Origin: Lutibacter sp.
Lineage (GTDB): Bacteria > Bacteroidota > Bacteroidia > Flavobacteriales > Flavobacteriaceae
Reading direction: 5' to 3'
Assembly (NCBI GenBank): GCA_021647265.1
Contig: JAKIVA010000008.1
Span: 7,975 to 71,974, forward strand
DNA length: 64,000 nt
This document shows positions 24,219-33,423 of the stretch, piece after piece. How positions within the stretch are numbered: position 1 is the first letter of the stretch; each line of letters opens with the position of its first letter. Under the pieces are notes generated by a model. It made no database searches. It had not been told where the DNA came from and saw nothing but the letters and a program-made list of their open reading frames with translations. The translations under genes and the position numbers were made by a program.

Positions 24219-25526
24219 TTATTCAATTCTAGTAATTTTTGCCCCAATAGCTCTTAAACGTTTATCAATATTTTGATAACCTCTATCTATTTGTTCTATG
24301 TTATGAATAGTACTGGTACCGTCAGCAGATAGTGCTGCAATTAATAAAGAAATACCAGCTCTAATATCAGGCGAAGTCATCGTTGTTGCTTTTAAATTCG
24401 ATTCATGATTCATACCTATAACTGTTGCTCTATGAGGGTCGCAAAGTATTACTTTGGCTCCCATATCAATTAATTTATCTACAAAAAACAAGCGACTCTC
24501 AAACATTTTTTGGTGGATTAGCACGCTTCCCTTAGCTTGTGTTGCAACTACCAATATTATACTTAATAAATCAGGTGTAAACCCAGGCCATGGAGCATCA
24601 GAAATTGTTAAAATAGATCCATCTATAAAATTCTGAATTTCATAATGTTGCTGTTCAGGTATAAAAATATCATCTCCCTTACGTTCTAATTTAATTCCTA
24701 ATTTTTGAAAAACTCTTGGAATTAAACCTAAATCTTTCCAACTAACATCTTTTATGGTAATAGAAGATTTTGTCATTGCTGCCATGCCTATTAAACTACC
24801 AATTTCAATCATGTCTGGTAAAATTCTATGGGTACAACCAGTTAATTTTTTCACTCCTTTAATTGTAAGTAAATTGGATCCTACACCATCAATTTCAGCA
24901 CCCATACTAATCAACATCTTACACAATTGCTGTAAATAAGGTTCACAAGCAGCATTATAAATTGTAGTAGTACCTTCAGCCATTACTGCTGCCATAACAA
25001 TATTAGCGGTTCCAGTTACTGAAGCTTCATCTAACAGCATATCTGTTCCTGATAACTTTACTGCCTCAACACCATAAAATTGTTCATTTTTATTATATCT
25101 AAATGTGGCTCCTAACTTAATAAATCCTTCAAAATGAGTATCTAACCTGCGTCTTCCAATTTTATCACCTCCTGGCCTAGGTATATAGCCTTTTCCAAAA
25201 CGAGCTAAAAGTGGACCAACAATCATAATAGATCCTCTCAATGAACTACCTTCTTTTTTAAATTTTTTAGATTCTAAATAATCTAAATCTATTCCATTCG
25301 CTTGGAAAGTATATGTATCTGTATTAATCTTAGTTACTTTTACACCTAACTCACCTAAAATAAATATTAGTTTATTAACATCTTTAATATTTGGAATATT
25401 GCTAATAGTAACTTTTTCAGCTGTTAATAAAACTGCACAAATAATTTGTAAAGCCTCATTCTTAGCTCCTTGAGGAGTAATATTACCACTTAATTTATGG
25501 CCTCCTTCTATTTTAAATGTAGCCAT
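24219..25526 (-). CDS. murA: UDP-N-acetylglucosamine 1-carboxyvinyltransferase, Asp-type active site
   Basis: MurA transfers enolpyruvate from PEP to UDP-GlcNAc, the first committed step of peptidoglycan synthesis in the cytoplasm. The 435-residue protein is full length. It has the N-terminal GAKNEALQIICAVLLT with the catalytic Lys, the loop RPGGDKIGRRRLDTHFEGF, the C-terminal-half segment PWPGFTPDLLS with its Asp, and GQ-type C-terminal repeats. In E. coli the loop reads PGGCTIG and the Cys is the target of fosfomycin. Here that position is Asp121, encoded by GAT, as known from Mycobacterium and Chlamydia MurA, and it predicts fosfomycin insensitivity. It starts 24 bases after the DUF4290 gene. 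Confidence 0.96.
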   Translation of the reverse strand: MATFKIEGGHKLSGNITPQGAKNEALQIICAVLLTAEKVTISNIPNIKDVNKLIFILGELGVKVTKINTDTYTFQANGIDLDYLESKKFKKEGSSLRGSIMIVGPLLARFGKGYIPRPGGDKIGRRRLDTHFEGFIKLGATFRYNKNEQFYGVEAVKLSGTDMLLDEASVTGTANIVMAAVMAEGTTTIYNAACEPYLQQLCKMLISMGAEIDGVGSNLLTIKGVKKLTGCTHRILPDMIEIGSLIGMAAMTKSSITIKDVSWKDLGLIPRVFQKLGIKLERKGDDIFIPEQQHYEIQNFIDGSILTISDAPWPGFTPDLLSIILVVATQAKGSVLIHQKMFESRLFFVDKLIDMGAKVILCDPHRATVIGMNHESNLKATTMTSPDIRAGISLLIAALSADGTSTIHNIEQIDRGYQNIDKRLRAIGAKITRIE

Positions 25527-25549
25527 TTTTAATTGAAATTAATTTAGTG

Positions 25550-26194
25550 TTACTTTTTTTTTGACCACTGCTTATTAGAATGCTTATTAGATTGTTTATT
25601 AGATTGTTTATTTGATGATTTTCTTTTTCTAAGTAAATCTTTTACTTCTGACAAAGTTTCACCCTTATTAGTTAAATCTATGTTACCTTTTGATAATTCA
25701 ACTAGGTGTTTAAAAATCACTTGATCGTCAACAGTATCTTTATTCCAATTCAAATAACATTTTTTCATATGATTTGCAATGGTAAAATACAATGCATCAC
25801 GAGCCTCGCCCTCTTCCCAAGTCAAAGCAGTATTAATCATAGTTTGAATATTGTTTCCATAAAAACGATATTTTGAAGCATATTTTGGATACTCTAATTT
25901 TTCAGGCTTTGCCTGTAAAACTTCTTTTTTAAGCTTTTCATAGGGTGAATCAACATCCAATTTAAAATCAGACATTATAAACAGTTGGTCCCAAAGTTTA
26001 CTTTTAAAATCAGGTACATCTCGTAAATGTGGTTGTAAATTACCCATTACATCAACAATAGCTTTAGCCATTTTATTTCGTTCTTCAACATCTTCTAAGG
26101 CAACGCAGTGATCAACTAGTTTTTGTATGTGTCGACCGTATTCTGGTATAATTAAATGTGGTCTTTCCGAGTTATATTCTAAATCAAATTCCAT
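25550..26194 (-). CDS. DUF4290-family protein with a tandem-repeat tail
   Basis: This 214-residue protein begins MEFDLEYNSERPHLIIPEYGRHIQ, the typical opening of DUF4290, a Bacteroidota family of unknown function. It is predicted cytoplasmic and mostly helical, with conserved segments MAKAIVDVMGNLQPHLRDVPDFKSKLWDQL and YRFYGNNIQTMINTALTWEEGEAR. The last 25 residues are low complexity: four SNKQ-like units encoded by a 12-base tandem repeat, then KKK. It is followed closely by murA, a pairing that suggests a cell-wall-linked job but does not prove one. Confidence 0.85.
   Translation of the reverse strand: MEFDLEYNSERPHLIIPEYGRHIQKLVDHCVALEDVEERNKMAKAIVDVMGNLQPHLRDVPDFKSKLWDQLFIMSDFKLDVDSPYEKLKKEVLQAKPEKLEYPKYASKYRFYGNNIQTMINTALTWEEGEARDALYFTIANHMKKCYLNWNKDTVDDQVIFKHLVELSKGNIDLTNKGETLSEVKDLLRKRKSSNKQSNKQSNKHSNKQWSKKK
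25571..25618. repeat. Four tandem 12-bp units inside the DUF4290 gene
   Basis: Four 12-base units (CTTATTAGAATG, CTTATTAGATTG, TTTATTAGATTG, TTTATTTGATGA) lie head to tail and encode the SNKQ-like tail on the minus strand. The unit is a multiple of three, so copy-number change would keep the frame. Confidence 0.8.
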
Positions 26195-26256
26195 GTATTT
26201 ATTCTTCTATTTTAGAAATTGCAAATTACAATATAAATATTGTTTTCACTATTATT

Positions 26257-28584
26257 TTAGCTAATAATTCTAAGTTTTGCAAACTGTAATAACAACTTTT
26301 TAACCCCAACTGTTGCAAACCTTATTTCAGCTTTTTTATTGGCTCCTAAGCCTTCTAAACTAAGTACTTCTCCTTTGCCAAACTTAGAATGTTCAACTAT
26401 ATTGCCTACCACTATTTTGCTATCGAATAAATTTGAAGAATTAAGTGTTGACTTTGGTACCTTTTTTAAATTTTTAGGAGGTGAAAATACTACTTTTTGT
26501 TCCTTAATTATTTTTTTTTGTGGTCGTTGAATTGGTTTTTTAAAACGAATTTTATGTTGAGGTACACTACCAAAAATATCTTCATTGATGAACTTGTTTT
26601 GTGAAAAATTAGGTTTCTTAACTGTTAAATATTCCAAATATTTCTCATCAATTTCCTCTAAAAATCTACTTGGTTCGCAATCTACTAACTTTCCCCAACG
26701 GTAACGAGTTTGTGCATAGGTTAAATAGGCTTGTTTTTCTGCTCTTGTTAAGGCTACATAAAATAACCGTCTCTCTTCTTCCAACTCGCTTCTAGTATTC
26801 ATACTCATTGCCGATGGAAATAAATTTTCTTCCAAACCAACAATGTACACGTATGGGAATTCCAGTCCTTTTGCTAAATGAATGGTCATTAATGAAACTC
26901 TTGGAGTATCATCTTTCTTTTCACTGTCAAAATCGGTGGCTAAAGCTACATCTTCTAAGAAAAAAGCTAAAGAATCTTCTTCTTCATTTTCTTTTTGAAC
27001 ATCCACAAAATCTTTAAGACCATTCAATAATTCTTGTACATTTTCAACTTTGCTAACTCCTTCAGGAGTTCCATCGCTCTCTAAATCCTTTACTAATCTA
27101 GTTTGTTTTATTACAAATTCAGCTACTTCAAAAGCATTCTTAGTTTGTGCCTCAATTTGAAAATGTTGTATCATAGTTACAAAGTTCAACAACTTTGTTT
27201 TTGTTCCTGCATTGATGTTTATATCTAAACTTTTTAAATTTAACAATAACCCAAAAATTGACTTTTTATAATGATTGGCAGCAACCGTTAATTTATCTAT
27301 TGTTGTTGCTCCAATACCACGAGCGGGATAATTAATAATTCTTTTTAAAGCTTCTTCATCGTTTGGATTTATTAACAAACGCAAATATGCAAGTGTATCT
27401 TTAATTTCTTTACGTTGATAAAATGATAATCCTCCGTATATTTTATATTTTATATCCTTTTTTCGAAGCGCATCTTCAATGGCTCTAGATTGTGCATTTG
27501 TACGATACAGAATTGCGAATTCAGAATTTTTTAACTGTAAATTAATTTTATTATCAAAAATTGAATTTGCAATAAATCTTCCTTCTTCAGCTTCCGTAAA
27601 AGTTCGCATTACTTTTATTTTTGCACCTTCACTATTAGCTGTCCAAATTTGCTTATCTAATTTTGTTTTATTTCTTTGAATAATGCTGTTTGATGCATCA
27701 ACAATATTTCTTGAAGAACGATAATTTTGTTCTAATTTAAAAATACTTACTTTCTCATAATCACGCTGAAAATTCAATATGTTTTGAATATTTGCTCCAC
27801 GAAATGAATAAATACTTTGAGAATCATCTCCTACCACGCAAATATTTTGAAACCTATCTGCTAAAGCTCTAACAATTAAGTATTGTGAGTGATTTGTATC
27901 TTGATATTCATCAACCAAAATGTACTTAAACCGTTGTTGATATTTTGCTAAAATTTCAGGAAAACGAGTTAATAACTCATTGGTTCTAAGTAATAAATCA
28001 TCAAAATCCATTGCCCCTGCCTTAAAACAGCGATCAACATAATGCTGATATATTTCTCCAATTTTTGGACGTTGTGCTATTTTATCGGCCTCCAATAAAT
28101 CTGGATTATTATAATATGCTTTAACCGTAATTAAACTATTTTTAAATGAAGAAATACGACTTAAAACTTGTTTTGGTTTATACCTATCTTTATCTAATTG
28201 CATTTCTTTAATAATAGAAGAAATCAATCGAACGGCATCTTGTGTATCGTAAATTGTAAAATTTGATGGAAACCCTAAATGATGACCTTCTGAACGTAAA
28301 ATACGTGCAAAAACCGAATGAAAAGTACCCATCCATAAGTTCTTAGCTTCAGAACCTCCAACAACATTGGCAATACGACTTTTCATTTCTCGTGCTGCTT
28401 TATTGGTAAAGGTTAGTGCCAAAATATTGAATGCATCAATTTTATTATGCATTAAATTGGCTATTCTATAGGTTAAAACACGCGTTTTTCCAGAGCCAGC
28501 ACCAGCAATAATAATCATTGGGCCATCTTTATGTAAAACGGCCTCTCTTTGTGATTCGTTAAGATTTTCTAAGTAATTATTCAC
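26257..28584 (-). CDS. UvrD/PcrA-type superfamily 1 DNA helicase
   Basis: This 775-residue protein has all SF1A helicase motifs in order: Q-motif region LNESQREAVLH, Walker A AGAGSGKTRVLTYRI, Ia ALTFTNKAAREMK, Walker B LVDEYQDTNHSQY, III VVGDDSQSIYSFRGA, IV LEQNYRSS, V VSLMTIHLAKGLEFPYVYIVGLEENLFP and VI EERRLFYVALTRAEK. It unwinds DNA 3' to 5' in mismatch and excision repair or displaces RecA. The C-terminal 120 residues are basic and end in a Tudor-like segment (GNIVEHSKFGKGEVLSLEG) that binds RNA polymerase in PcrA. Whether it is best called PcrA or UvrD is a naming choice. Confidence 0.95.
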   Translation of the reverse strand: MNNYLENLNESQREAVLHKDGPMIIIAGAGSGKTRVLTYRIANLMHNKIDAFNILALTFTNKAAREMKSRIANVVGGSEAKNLWMGTFHSVFARILRSEGHHLGFPSNFTIYDTQDAVRLISSIIKEMQLDKDRYKPKQVLSRISSFKNSLITVKAYYNNPDLLEADKIAQRPKIGEIYQHYVDRCFKAGAMDFDDLLLRTNELLTRFPEILAKYQQRFKYILVDEYQDTNHSQYLIVRALADRFQNICVVGDDSQSIYSFRGANIQNILNFQRDYEKVSIFKLEQNYRSSRNIVDASNSIIQRNKTKLDKQIWTANSEGAKIKVMRTFTEAEEGRFIANSIFDNKINLQLKNSEFAILYRTNAQSRAIEDALRKKDIKYKIYGGLSFYQRKEIKDTLAYLRLLINPNDEEALKRIINYPARGIGATTIDKLTVAANHYKKSIFGLLLNLKSLDININAGTKTKLLNFVTMIQHFQIEAQTKNAFEVAEFVIKQTRLVKDLESDGTPEGVSKVENVQELLNGLKDFVDVQKENEEEDSLAFFLEDVALATDFDSEKKDDTPRVSLMTIHLAKGLEFPYVYIVGLEENLFPSAMSMNTRSELEEERRLFYVALTRAEKQAYLTYAQTRYRWGKLVDCEPSRFLEEIDEKYLEYLTVKKPNFSQNKFINEDIFGSVPQHKIRFKKPIQRPQKKIIKEQKVVFSPPKNLKKVPKSTLNSSNLFDSKIVVGNIVEHSKFGKGEVLSLEGLGANKKAEIRFATVGVKKLLLQFAKLRIIS

Positions 28585-28651
28585 AAGAATTCTTTGAATT
28601 TCAAAAGTACCATTCCAAATTTAGTTTAGCAATAAAAGTTATTGACAAAGT

Positions 28652-29881
28652 TTATTTTTTAAGTACAATGTTATTTATAAACTGACCTATAAAAATAAAT
28701 ACTAAACCTATTACCATAAAAAAACTAAAAAAGAAGACGAACAAATTGTAATTTTTAATTGCACTTGAATGTAATAATATGAAAGAGCCTTGTGAAAATA
28801 ATAACAATTCTGTTGCTATTACTCCAATTATAAATGTAACTATTCCAATTTTAGTTATTTTATTTTCAATTCTAATTTTTTTGAATCTATCTAAAATTAA
28901 AAATAATAAAACACTCATAAAAGCCAACGTAAATAAATGTAAATAGCCAATAATAAAAAATGGTTTTAAAGCAAGTGATTTTTTAACAATGAAAGGAAAT
29001 GCAGATGCCATTTGAAAAATAATTTTTAGGCTATAAGAAACCAATGCCATTTTTAATAAAAGTTTAGATATAAAATTCCAATGTAGCTGTAAAAATGCTT
29101 TCCTTATTATTTTTATTAAAAATATTAGTGAAATTAATTGTAGCGTTGAAGCTACAAAACCTATCACATTAAATACTATGGAAACACTACTCCATAAAAC
29201 AGATAATGCATAAGCTGGTACACAGGCAATGTTTAAGTACCAAAAGAAATTTTGTTGTAATTTATTTGAAATTATAATATTTTGCTGTTCAAAAATTTTA
29301 AACAATAAACCAAAAAGTACAAAAACAAAATAGCCATTGTATAAAAAATGTAAATAAAAATAAATAGTATTGTGATATAAGGCTGTTTTACCTTGAGTTA
29401 CAATAACACCAGCTAAAAACCAAGTTGCCAAACTTGATAATAAATAATAATAAATACCGTATTTTATTAATTTTACGGCTACGGTTTCGCCCTTAATATC
29501 TTTCAATAATCTATATGAAATCACATAACTAGCAATTCCAAATACCGATAATAATATAATTGAAAATAATTTATAACCTCCTAAAGGGAAACTAATTAAC
29601 ATTAAGGTAATACTGCTAAGTAGTATTATTAATACTATTTTATATAACTTAAACTGTTTCTCTGTGGCTTCAACAAAATAATTTAAGAGAACTGCTAGAG
29701 TTGCAATGTAGCCCCATCCTAAAAATGCCACATGAGAATGACTTTGTAAAAGGTGATGGTAATTCACAAACTTTAAAGGAAATGTAAAATTCCATCTTAA
29801 TAATAAGCCATACAACGCAGCTAGTATAAATAAAACAAGTGCATATAAATATAAAAATTTATTATTTTTTTGAAGTAACAT
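28652..29881 (-). CDS. Polytopic inner-membrane protein, unknown function, His-rich third segment
   Basis: This 409-residue protein is almost entirely hydrophobic, with roughly eleven or twelve predicted membrane segments. After the first helix comes NYHHLLQSHSHVAFLGWGY (His 42, 43, 48 and 50), with further His in YHNTIYFYLHFLYNGYF near residues 168-186. Histidines at membrane edges with an HxHxxxLGW pattern recall NnrS-like or heme-copper-oxidase-subunit-I-like proteins, but I cannot confirm the family and no other oxidase genes are near. It is transcribed alone, 67 bases beyond the helicase gene start. Its upstream gap holds a palindromic repeat and the FadL-gene terminator. Confidence 0.75.
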   Translation of the reverse strand: MLLQKNNKFLYLYALVLFILAALYGLLLRWNFTFPLKFVNYHHLLQSHSHVAFLGWGYIATLAVLLNYFVEATEKQFKLYKIVLIILLSSITLMLISFPLGGYKLFSIILLSVFGIASYVISYRLLKDIKGETVAVKLIKYGIYYYLLSSLATWFLAGVIVTQGKTALYHNTIYFYLHFLYNGYFVFVLFGLLFKIFEQQNIIISNKLQQNFFWYLNIACVPAYALSVLWSSVSIVFNVIGFVASTLQLISLIFLIKIIRKAFLQLHWNFISKLLLKMALVSYSLKIIFQMASAFPFIVKKSLALKPFFIIGYLHLFTLAFMSVLLFLILDRFKKIRIENKITKIGIVTFIIGVIATELLLFSQGSFILLHSSAIKNYNLFVFFFSFFMVIGLVFIFIGQFINNIVLKK

Positions 29882-29913
29882 TTTTTTAGTTTAGGATTAT
29901 ATTTCTTATTTAC

Positions 29914-30050
29914 ATGTCATGCTGAACTTGTTTCAGCATATCATCGTTTTTGACAATCAATAATTTTTATTAATGAGACCTTGAAATGAATATTCACGAA
30001 TTCCATAAATAAAATATAAAATGGATGAGTAAACAAGTTCAGGGTGACGT
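29914..30050. repeat. Palindromic intergenic repeat with GTCATGCTGAACTTGTTT arms
   Basis: ATGTCATGCTGAACTTGTTT (from 29914) recurs inverted as AACAAGTTCAGGGTGACGT (ending 30050), enclosing about 100 bases without coding capacity. The arm CAGGGTGACGT is shared with the repeat at 48746-48787. It fills most of the 325-base gap between the polytopic membrane protein and the FadL-type gene; the rest is the terminator. Confidence 0.7.
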
Positions 30051-30136
30051 ATTCTATGATTAATAACGGGCATCAAATTTTAGTTGTACAATATACAAAT
30101 AAACGAGAATATTAGTGAATTTTTGAAATTTGGCAT

Positions 30137-30167
30137 AAAAAAACGGCTTCAACTTGAAGCCGTTTTT
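30137..30167 (-). terminator. Intrinsic terminator of the FadL-type gene
   Basis: ACGGCTTCAA and TTGAAGCCGT form a perfect stem with a one-base centre, extended by A and T runs. On the minus strand it ends in seven Ts, 40 bases past the stop codon at 30207. Confidence 0.88.
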
Positions 30168-30206
30168 AATTTATAAACTTTGTAGGTTAATTATTCTTTA
30201 ATGAAC

Positions 30207-31586
30207 TTATTTTTTTGCAAATGTATAAGTAATACCTATCATAATAAGATCAGTAGTCATATCGTACCCTACTTTGGTTTCTGGAACTTTACCAAGTGGG
30301 TTTGTTGGTGATATTGCCATTGGACTTAACATTTGTCCTTCAGTTTTACCATCACTAATTCCATGGTGGTATAAGGCATCTAACATAAAGTTATCACCAA
30401 TTGGGTAACTAAATCCAAATTGGAATGCATGTGCTATAATAGCTGTTGCAGGCATTGAGAAAAATGCCAATTCTTCATCAATAGGATTACTACTATACGT
30501 ATATCCAAAACGTAAAGGTAATTTTTCAATTCCTTTATATTGTATCCCTGCTGAAATAACATTTATACTATTCCAACCAAAACCATTTACTGCTCCTGTA
30601 GGAAATCCATTATCTCCAATTTCCCAACCTGATTTATCAAAACCATCCGCGTTTTCATAATCTATATAGCGGTAATCTAAAGCTAAATCAAATTTTGCTT
30701 TAGAATATCCTAATCCAATAGAGTAAACAGCTGGATAATTCATAGTAAATTCCGCATCATTTGCTACAGTGCCATCTAAGTATTTACTATCAAACTCCAT
30801 TGCTCCAAAATATTGTTGTGTTTTATAAGAAGCACCTATTTTAAACCCACTCTGTGTATCATAAAACACACCTATTTGAGCTCCATAACCAAGAGAAGAA
30901 GCAGTTTCACTTACTGGATAACCTTTTCCTGTTCCACCCATTTCAATTGGAAAATCAGGTCTAACCAAAGGATTTGGACCTATTTCTAATGCGCCATAAT
31001 TAATCGTTGGTTCAATACCTATTGAAAACTTTTCAGAAACTTGATATGACCAAGTAAAACCTACTTGCAATAACATATAATCTGAATATAAATTGCCAAA
31101 ACCATTAAATTCTTGAGGAAAATTAATTGGGTTCGCAGGCTCCATTGGGTTAAAATTTGGGCTTCCTGGATTGTTACTTTCAGTTGGAAAATCTACACCA
31201 AAACCACTAATCCCAAATGCTGAAACACCAAAGGTATGCTTACTGTCTTCTTTTCCCCAAACATAAGCGATAGCAGGCATTGGAGACAATCCTTTATCGT
31301 CTTTTGTTGAACCAGCAAAAGTCATACCGCTATTTGGATCAGTATATGATGAATAAACTTTTGGAGAACCTGAAAATGCACCAATGTCAAATTTTAATAT
31401 TTTTCCATCAAATACAGATATTGCTGCTGGATTCCATTGTAAGGCTCCACTAATATCTAATGGTTGTGCAGTTGCAGCACCACCCATAGACATATTAACG
31501 GCACCAACTCCTTGCATAATGTGCCCTGTTTGGGCAAAAGTTACTGTTGTAAAAAGCACGACTACTATTCTTAATAATTTTCTCAT
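30207..31586 (-). CDS. OmpP1/FadL-family outer-membrane transport protein
   Basis: FadL-type porins are 14-strand barrels that let hydrophobic compounds such as long-chain fatty acids cross the outer membrane. This 459-residue protein has a signal peptide (cleavage near VTFAQTG). The N-terminal plug segment is typical: GVGAVNMSMGGAATAQPLDISGALQWNPAAIS, matching the family pattern of a mobile hatch with NPAA. Alternating aromatic barrel strands follow and the C-terminus is IGITYTFAKK. It is monocistronic, with its own terminator and a likely -7 element about 80 bases upstream. The true substrate is unknown. Confidence 0.92.
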   Translation of the reverse strand: MRKLLRIVVVLFTTVTFAQTGHIMQGVGAVNMSMGGAATAQPLDISGALQWNPAAISVFDGKILKFDIGAFSGSPKVYSSYTDPNSGMTFAGSTKDDKGLSPMPAIAYVWGKEDSKHTFGVSAFGISGFGVDFPTESNNPGSPNFNPMEPANPINFPQEFNGFGNLYSDYMLLQVGFTWSYQVSEKFSIGIEPTINYGALEIGPNPLVRPDFPIEMGGTGKGYPVSETASSLGYGAQIGVFYDTQSGFKIGASYKTQQYFGAMEFDSKYLDGTVANDAEFTMNYPAVYSIGLGYSKAKFDLALDYRYIDYENADGFDKSGWEIGDNGFPTGAVNGFGWNSINVISAGIQYKGIEKLPLRFGYTYSSNPIDEELAFFSMPATAIIAHAFQFGFSYPIGDNFMLDALYHHGISDGKTEGQMLSPMAISPTNPLGKVPETKVGYDMTTDLIMIGITYTFAKK

Positions 31587-31667
31587 AATTTTAATTTTAA
31601 TGTTCTTTTATTATGTAACAGTTGTTGTTGCACACTAATTTGTAGATATTTAACAATTATTACTCAA

Positions 31668-31675
31668 CAAAATTA
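31668..31675 (-). promoter_or_regulatory. Candidate -7 element of the FadL-type gene
   Basis: The minus strand reads TAATTTTG, an exact TAnnTTTG match, about 80 bases ahead of the start codon. No good -33 TTG is seen. Confidence 0.3.
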
Positions 31676-31768
31676 GAAAGTTCTGTATATAGATTTAATG
31701 ATAAATATCATCTAATATATAGAAAATTAATAAACATGTAATAAATTTACATTTTATTTTAGATTATT

Positions 31769-32308
31769 ATGAAAATTTTACAAATTATTGAGATATCAAA
31801 AATTATTGATTTATTAAGCTATACTATACCTTCAATTGTAACAGGTTTAATTGCCTATTATTTTTTCTTAAATCATACTAAAACTGAAGAAAAGAAGTTA
31901 AAAATTTTAGCTTTAAAAGAAAATCAAAAGTATAGCTTACCAATCAAATTACAGGCTTATGAACGAATGACCTTATTTTTAGAACGAATAAACCCTTCTA
32001 AGTTATTAATTAGAATTACTTCAGTAAATAATGATAAAAATTCCTACACAATAAGTCTAATTAATACTATTGAGCAAGAGTTTGAACATAATTTAGCACA
32101 GCAAATTTATATTTCAAAACAATGTTGGGATATTATTCTTACTTCAAAAAATGCAACAATACAGCTAATCAAAAGAGCTTCCGAAGATGATACCGTTAAA
32201 ACTGCCCAAGAATTAAGGGAAGTTATTTTACAAAAAATGATAAACACAACACCTCCTTCATTCACAGCACTAGTGTTTATAAAAGAAGAAGTTAAAAGTT
32301 TTATATAA
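31769..32308 (+). CDS. Small protein with an N-terminal membrane anchor, unknown function
   Basis: This 179-residue protein has one N-terminal hydrophobic segment (about residues 15-34, LSYTIPSIVTGLIAYYFFLN). A charged, probably helical cytoplasmic part follows, with KYSLPIKLQAYERMTLFLERI and INTIEQEFEHNLAQQIYIS, and the ending SFTALVFIKEEVKSFI. It looks like a Bacteroidota-specific conserved family, but I do not recognise a named domain. It lies alone between the FadL-type gene (divergent) and a shared bidirectional terminator. Confidence 0.75.
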   Translation: MKILQIIEISKIIDLLSYTIPSIVTGLIAYYFFLNHTKTEEKKLKILALKENQKYSLPIKLQAYERMTLFLERINPSKLLIRITSVNNDKNSYTISLINTIEQEFEHNLAQQIYISKQCWDIILTSKNATIQLIKRASEDDTVKTAQELREVILQKMINTTPPSFTALVFIKEEVKSFI

Positions 32309-32348
32309 AAAAGAAGGCTTTCTAACTTTATAGAAAGCCTTCTTTTTT
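32307..32348. terminator. Bidirectional terminator between convergent genes
   Basis: AAAAAAGAAGGCTTTCTA (32307-32324) pairs with TAGAAAGCCTTCTTTTTT (32331-32348), an 18-base perfect stem with a six-base loop and T-tracts on both strands. It serves the anchored-protein gene on the plus strand and the BtuG-like gene on the minus strand. Confidence 0.92.
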
Positions 32349-32360
32349 ATATGCTACAAT

Positions 32361-33419
32361 TTAATTAAAGTAAATCCCATTTGGAATAATTCCTGTTGTG
32401 AATGTATTTGTTAATGAATTTGTAGATAAATCATATAAGTACAGTTTTCCATTACTAGCATAATCACCAGCATCTGTTGCATACAATATACCATCTTTAG
32501 CCACCATATTATAACTATACAACCCTGAAATTTCTTCTGAAGTTGGTAATACAGAAGCTGTACTACTCATTTTATACACATTTCCTCCTAAGTTATAATA
32601 CAAATAATCGTCATCTACAGATAAAAAATTTGGGTGTTCTGTAACCTGAAAATCAAAACTTACAGCTATTAGGTTTGTACCTGTATTAATTTTAGATAAA
32701 ACACCTTTACTTTCAACACCTGTCCAACTAGGTTTACCTCCTGATAAAACCCACACATCGTCATTATCATCAACTGTTAATGAATTAGGAACATCACCAA
32801 CTTCTAATGTTTTAATAATACTATTAGAACTTGTACTAATTACAGAAACAATATTGTTTTGACCGTAACCTCCCTGATGTGCTACATAAAGTGTGTTGTT
32901 TACTGCTACAATTTCTTCAGGCCCAAATGCAACTGGTATTGTTGATTCAACAACATTGGTACTTAAATTAAGCACAGCAATGTAATCGTCATCATTATTT
33001 AATGGATCTCCCCAATTAGTTACATATCCTTTACCATTTACTTCTGCAAAATACCTAGGGTTATTTAACCCTTCTGTAATGGTCGTAATTTCTTCAAACG
33101 TATATCTATTAACAACTGTTATTTTGTTTGAAACATTTGCAATCAAATAAGCATAATCTTCTTCAAACCCAATAGACTGTAAAATATTTCCAATATCTAA
33201 ATTATTTACTTTATTAAAAATGGCATTTTCCGTTACTGTAAAATCATCACTTATATACATTACGGTTCCTGTACCACTTCCAAAAGGTCCTTCACTGGCA
33301 ATAAGTATTCCATTTTCGTAATCTCCTTTCGGTTCTATAATTGTTTCATCATCACTACACGATGTAACAACCATTCCTAAAAAGAAAATTGCCATAATTA
33401 TTATTTTACTGTTTTTCAT
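32361..33419 (-). CDS. BtuG-like beta-propeller lipoprotein (DUF5074/YncE type), predicted cobalamin capture
   Basis: This 352-residue protein has a lipoprotein signal (lipobox VVTSC, Cys21) and a Ser/Asp-rich start (SDDETIIEP) compatible with export to the cell surface. The mature part has repeating propeller-blade motifs such as TVVNRYTFEEITTI, YIAVLNLSTNVVESTIPVAFGPEEIVAVNNTLYVAHQG and NIVSVISTSSNSIIKTLEVGDVPNSLTVDDNDDVWVLSGG. In Bacteroides, BtuG is a surface propeller lipoprotein that binds B12 very tightly with BtuB. The gene starts five bases after the receptor gene, which sits under a cobalamin riboswitch, so a BtuG role is well supported by context. Sequence alone does not prove B12 binding. 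Confidence 0.85.
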   Translation of the reverse strand: MKNSKIIIMAIFFLGMVVTSCSDDETIIEPKGDYENGILIASEGPFGSGTGTVMYISDDFTVTENAIFNKVNNLDIGNILQSIGFEEDYAYLIANVSNKITVVNRYTFEEITTITEGLNNPRYFAEVNGKGYVTNWGDPLNNDDDYIAVLNLSTNVVESTIPVAFGPEEIVAVNNTLYVAHQGGYGQNNIVSVISTSSNSIIKTLEVGDVPNSLTVDDNDDVWVLSGGKPSWTGVESKGVLSKINTGTNLIAVSFDFQVTEHPNFLSVDDDYLYYNLGGNVYKMSSTASVLPTSEEISGLYSYNMVAKDGILYATDAGDYASNGKLYLYDLSTNSLTNTFTTGIIPNGIYFN

Positions 33420-33423
33420 ATTA

